A stretch of DNA of 64,000 nt, from contig NZ_JARVSD010000008.1 of assembly GCF_030209445.1 (NCBI RefSeq), positions 124,001 through 188,000 of the forward strand, in the 5' to 3' direction. The notes beneath the pieces were generated by a model. That model was given only the letters and a program-made list of their open reading frames with translations. It did not search any database and was not told the origin of the DNA. Source of the stretch: Promicromonospora sp. MEB111. GTDB lineage: Bacteria > Actinomycetota > Actinomycetes > Actinomycetales > Cellulomonadaceae. How positions within the stretch are numbered: the first letter of the stretch is position 1; each line of letters opens with the position of its first letter. This document shows positions 61,828-64,000 of this stretch, piece after piece. The position numbers and the translations under genes are program-made.

Positions 61828-61833
61828 TAGACT
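61828..61833 (+). promoter_or_regulatory. -10 element of the cold-shock-domain gene
   Basis: TAGACT lies 5 bases before an in-frame ATG at 61839 and 38 bases before the preferred GTG at 61872. Transcription from here would give either a leaderless mRNA for the ATG or a short leader with GGTGGAG for the GTG. Confidence 0.45.
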
Positions 61834-61871
61834 CGATCATGCAGGGTTTCTCACGAGGTGGAGTGTGTGCC

Positions 61872-62327
61872 GTGGTTCAAGGCAAGGTCATCAGGTTCGA
61901 CGAGGTTCGCGGCTATGGGTTCGTTGCCCCGGACACCGGTGGGGACGACGTGTTCATCCACGTCAACGACCTCGAGTTCGACAAGCGCAACCTCGCGGTG
62001 GGCGCGGTCGTGGACTTCGCGGTGGAGGACGGCGACCGGGGCCTGAAGGCCTCGACGGTCACGCTGGTGACGCCCGCGCCGGCCCTGGCCCCGACGATGG
62101 CGTCGGCCGCCGTGGGCGGAGGTGCGACCACCGCGCCCGTCCCCACCTTCCTCCCGCCCCTGCCCGACGCCGGGTCGCGGCCCGACGGCGACGGCCCGTC
62201 CGAGCGGGAGCTCGCGGTGGAGGTGACCGAGGTGCTGCTCGCCGGGGTGCCGACGCTGACCGCCGAGCAGGTGCTCGCGACCCGGGGTGCGTTCGTCGCG
62301 GTGGCACGTTCGCACGGATGGGTGTGA
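61872..62327 (+). CDS. cold-shock-domain protein with C-terminal extension
   Basis: A 151-residue protein. Residues 1-65 form a cold-shock OB fold (VQGKVIRFDEVRGYGFVAP, then DDVFIHVNDL with RNP-like aromatic residues) that binds single-stranded nucleic acid. A Pro/Ala-rich linker (about 70-110) and a small helical C-terminal region (ELAVEVTEVLLAGVPTLTAE) follow. Canonical CspA proteins are only about 67 residues. GTG 61872 is chosen because GGTGGAG lies about 8 bases upstream; an ATG at 61839 is the alternative. Confidence 0.83.
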   Translation: MVQGKVIRFDEVRGYGFVAPDTGGDDVFIHVNDLEFDKRNLAVGAVVDFAVEDGDRGLKASTVTLVTPAPALAPTMASAAVGGGATTAPVPTFLPPLPDAGSRPDGDGPSERELAVEVTEVLLAGVPTLTAEQVLATRGAFVAVARSHGWV

Positions 62328-62335
62328 AATTTCAC
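62324..62335. promoter_or_regulatory. palindrome overlapping the csp stop codon
   Basis: GTGAAATTTCAC is a 12-base perfect palindrome including the stop codon of the cold-shock gene, 224 bases upstream of the peptide-binding lipoprotein gene. It may be an operator of that gene. TTGATG (62364) and TACGGA (62387), 17 bases apart, are a possible promoter nearby. Confidence 0.35.
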
Positions 62336-62558
62336 CCGAGGTGTTACCGCCCTGTTTCCGTCCTTGATGCGCGGCGACGGTGCCGCTACGGAGCGATATC
62401 AGGTCGGTAACGATCAGTTCCGGCAAACGGCGAAGTAGGGCAAACCCTCCCATCGCGTGAGTAGCGTGAGCGGAAACCTTGACGGTGACGGATATCTCAC
62501 CCCCTGCGCTGAGGCGGACGGCGGTGGTTCGTGACCGTCATCCCCATGAGGAGGAACA

Positions 62559-64000
62559 TTGAAGATCAGGCGACTGAGCGCCGCCGTCGCAGTGGCCGCC
62601 AGTGGCGCGCTGCTGTTCTCGGCGTGCACCAGCCCGGCGGGGAACGACGACCCGACCGAAGGTGAAGCCACTGCGACCTCGGCCTCGGCCGACGGCCCGT
62701 GCAAGGCGGACCTCGGGGACGTGACCACGGCTGACGGTGAGATCAAGGTGTCCGTCGAGGACGAGTTCCTCGGCTACAACTCGAACACCCCGGAGACCTA
62801 CTCCACGTACAACAGTGCCGTGACCGAGCGCCTGTTCGGCGGCTTCTGGTACTTCGGCGACGACGGTTCGATCTGCACCGACGAGGAGTACGGCACCTAC
62901 GAGGCGCTGTCCGAGGACCCGCTCCAGGTGGAGTACACCCTCAACGACGAGGCGGCCTGGTCCGACGGCACCCCGATCACCTACGCCGACTACCTGCTCG
63001 ACTGGGCGGCCCAGGCGATCACCGAGGACGGCAAGGTCACCGAGGACGGCTCCGAGGTGCCCCTGTTCAACCACATCTCCGGCCTGACGCTGGGTGACTA
63101 CGTGCCCGAGGGTCCGCAGGCGGACTCCCCGGACGCCAAGTCGTTCACCTACGACTACGAGCGCGTGTACGCCGACTGGAAGATCCAGATCGGCTCGCCG
63201 TTCCCGGCGCACGTCGTCGCCGAGCAGGCGGGTGTCTCCACCGAGGAGCTCGTCACCGCCATCCAGGACCTCGACCTGGACGTGCTGAAGAAGGCCGCCA
63301 AGTTCTGGAACGAGGGCTGGCTGTCGCAGCCGGGCGAGGTCCCGGACCCGGCGATCACCCCGGTCAGCGGCCCGTACAACTTCAAGGCCGACGGCTGGGA
63401 GGCCGGTCAGTACATCACCCTTGAGGCGAACGACAAGTACTGGGGTACGCCGGCTGCCACCAAGGAGCTGACGATCCGGTTCGTCGCCGCCGACGCGCAG
63501 ATCCAGGCGCTCGCCAACGGTGACCTCGACGTCATCCAGCCGAACGGCCCCACGGTCGACACGGTGACGCAGCTCGAGCAGCTCGGTGACGCCGTCACGG
63601 TGGACACCAACCAGAACCTGACCTGGGAGCACCTCGACTTCAACTTCAAGTCGGGCATCTTCGCGGACAGCCTGGAGGCCCGTGAGGCGTTCGCCCTCTG
63701 CGTGCCGCGCCAGAAGATCGTGGACGACCTGATCAAGCCGATCGCCCCCGAGGCCGTCGTCATGGACGCTCGCGAGGTCTTCCCGTTCCAGGACAACTAC
63801 GAGGCCACGGTCTCCGAGTCCTACGACGGCCGCTACGACGAGGTCGACCTCGACGCCGCCAAGGAGAAGTTCGCTGCCGCGGGCCTCAAGGAGGGCGAGA
63901 AGGTTCGCATCGGCTACGCCGCGCCGAACCCGCGTCGCGCCGCCGAGGTCGAGGCCATCAAGTCCTCGTGCGACCAGGTCGGCTTCGAGATCGTCGACAA
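62559..64000 (+). CDS. ABC peptide-binding lipoprotein (family 5), 3' truncated
   Basis: An oligopeptide/dipeptide-type solute-binding protein of the DppA/OppA family that continues past the window; about 480 codons are visible. The start is TTG 62559 with GAGGAGGA just upstream. The signal peptide MKIRRLSAAVAVAASGALLF ends at lipobox FSAC (Cys near residue 23). An acidic Thr/Ser linker and then the family 5 domain follow: EIKVSVEDEFLGYNSN, LNDEAAWSDGTPITYADYL and the later GPYNFKADGWEAGQYITLE and LANGDLDVIQPN. Transporter genes probably follow outside the window. It would capture peptides at the outer face of the membrane. Confidence 0.93.
   Translation, partial: MKIRRLSAAVAVAASGALLFSACTSPAGNDDPTEGEATATSASADGPCKADLGDVTTADGEIKVSVEDEFLGYNSNTPETYSTYNSAVTERLFGGFWYFGDDGSICTDEEYGTYEALSEDPLQVEYTLNDEAAWSDGTPITYADYLLDWAAQAITEDGKVTEDGSEVPLFNHISGLTLGDYVPEGPQADSPDAKSFTYDYERVYADWKIQIGSPFPAHVVAEQAGVSTEELVTAIQDLDLDVLKKAAKFWNEGWLSQPGEVPDPAITPVSGPYNFKADGWEAGQYITLEANDKYWGTPAATKELTIRFVAADAQIQALANGDLDVIQPNGPTVDTVTQLEQLGDAVTVDTNQNLTWEHLDFNFKSGIFADSLEAREAFALCVPRQKIVDDLIKPIAPEAVVMDAREVFPFQDNYEATVSESYDGRYDEVDLDAAKEKFAAAGLKEGEKVRIGYAAPNPRRAAEVEAIKSSCDQVGFEIVD

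Noticed and set aside
62538-63632. Minus-strand open frame near the right end
   Set aside because: It is antisense to the peptide-binding lipoprotein gene, whose signal peptide, lipobox and family 5 motifs are clear.

Overview
The window is very GC-rich DNA from an actinobacterium. Support comes from GTG/TTG starts, many stop-start overlaps of the gTGA/ATGA type, a DtxR/IdeR-type iron box, an ECF41-like sigma factor, and sugar ABC importers without their own ATPase. Two polysaccharide/oligosaccharide clusters suggest a plant-polymer degrader, perhaps of the Cellulomonas/Promicromonospora group; that placement is inference. I see no rRNA, tRNA, CRISPR array, insertion sequence or phage gene. 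Coding density is high and the only gap over 300 bp is 6821-7198.

Layout. 1-4733 is a ketone-body operon: truncated MHS-type transporter, 3-hydroxybutyrate dehydrogenase, 3-oxoacid CoA-transferase A and B, thiolase. Together they would take up 3-hydroxybutyrate or acetoacetate and convert it to acetyl-CoA. It ends at a duplicated hairpin shared with convergent nhaA. 6257-13093 holds housekeeping and accessory genes: DUF1697, a PIN-PhoH ATPase with a long leader, GPP34 behind an iron box, fumC, and carbonic anhydrase / PfkB kinase / xseB. 13230-20513 looks inserted between xseB and xseA: ABC-F, HAD, ECF41 sigma factor with its epimerase, methyltransferase, TetR, RidA-like and epoxide hydrolase. 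20573-29044 returns to core genes (xseA, ispH, rmuC, an ABC exporter, a DinB-like protein, ychF), several of which look leaderless.

29226-35220 carries a DUF4440 protein, an AraC regulator divergent from a large LuxR-type (LAL) ATPase regulator, an alpha/beta hydrolase and an UlaG-like metallo-hydrolase. 35257-44250 is the first sugar locus: cytosolic GH10 enzyme and LacI regulator on the minus strand; solute-binding lipoprotein, two permeases, SDR, Gfo/Idh oxidoreductase, VOC protein and amidohydrolase on the plus strand, with matching LacI-type boxes at both ends. 44378-49623 has DUF4259, a ChrA-type transporter and an arsenic-type locus (ArsR, flavoprotein, ArsC, ArsR-ArsC fusion) without ArsB/Acr3. 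49690-57630 is the second sugar locus: secreted GH43-like protein divergent from LacI, FAD oxidoreductase, solute-binding lipoprotein and two permeases, with twin operators in the divergent region. 57806-62327 has a BCCT transporter, two GNATs, a gamma-glutamylcyclotransferase-like protein and a cold-shock-domain protein. The window ends inside a family 5 peptide-binding lipoprotein gene starting at a TTG (62559).

I did not find one clearly new system. The best candidates are the oxidative cassette beside the GH10/ABC locus (41079-44250), the FAD oxidoreductase in the second sugar operon, the iron-box-linked GPP34 gene, and the efflux-less arsenic locus paired with ChrA.
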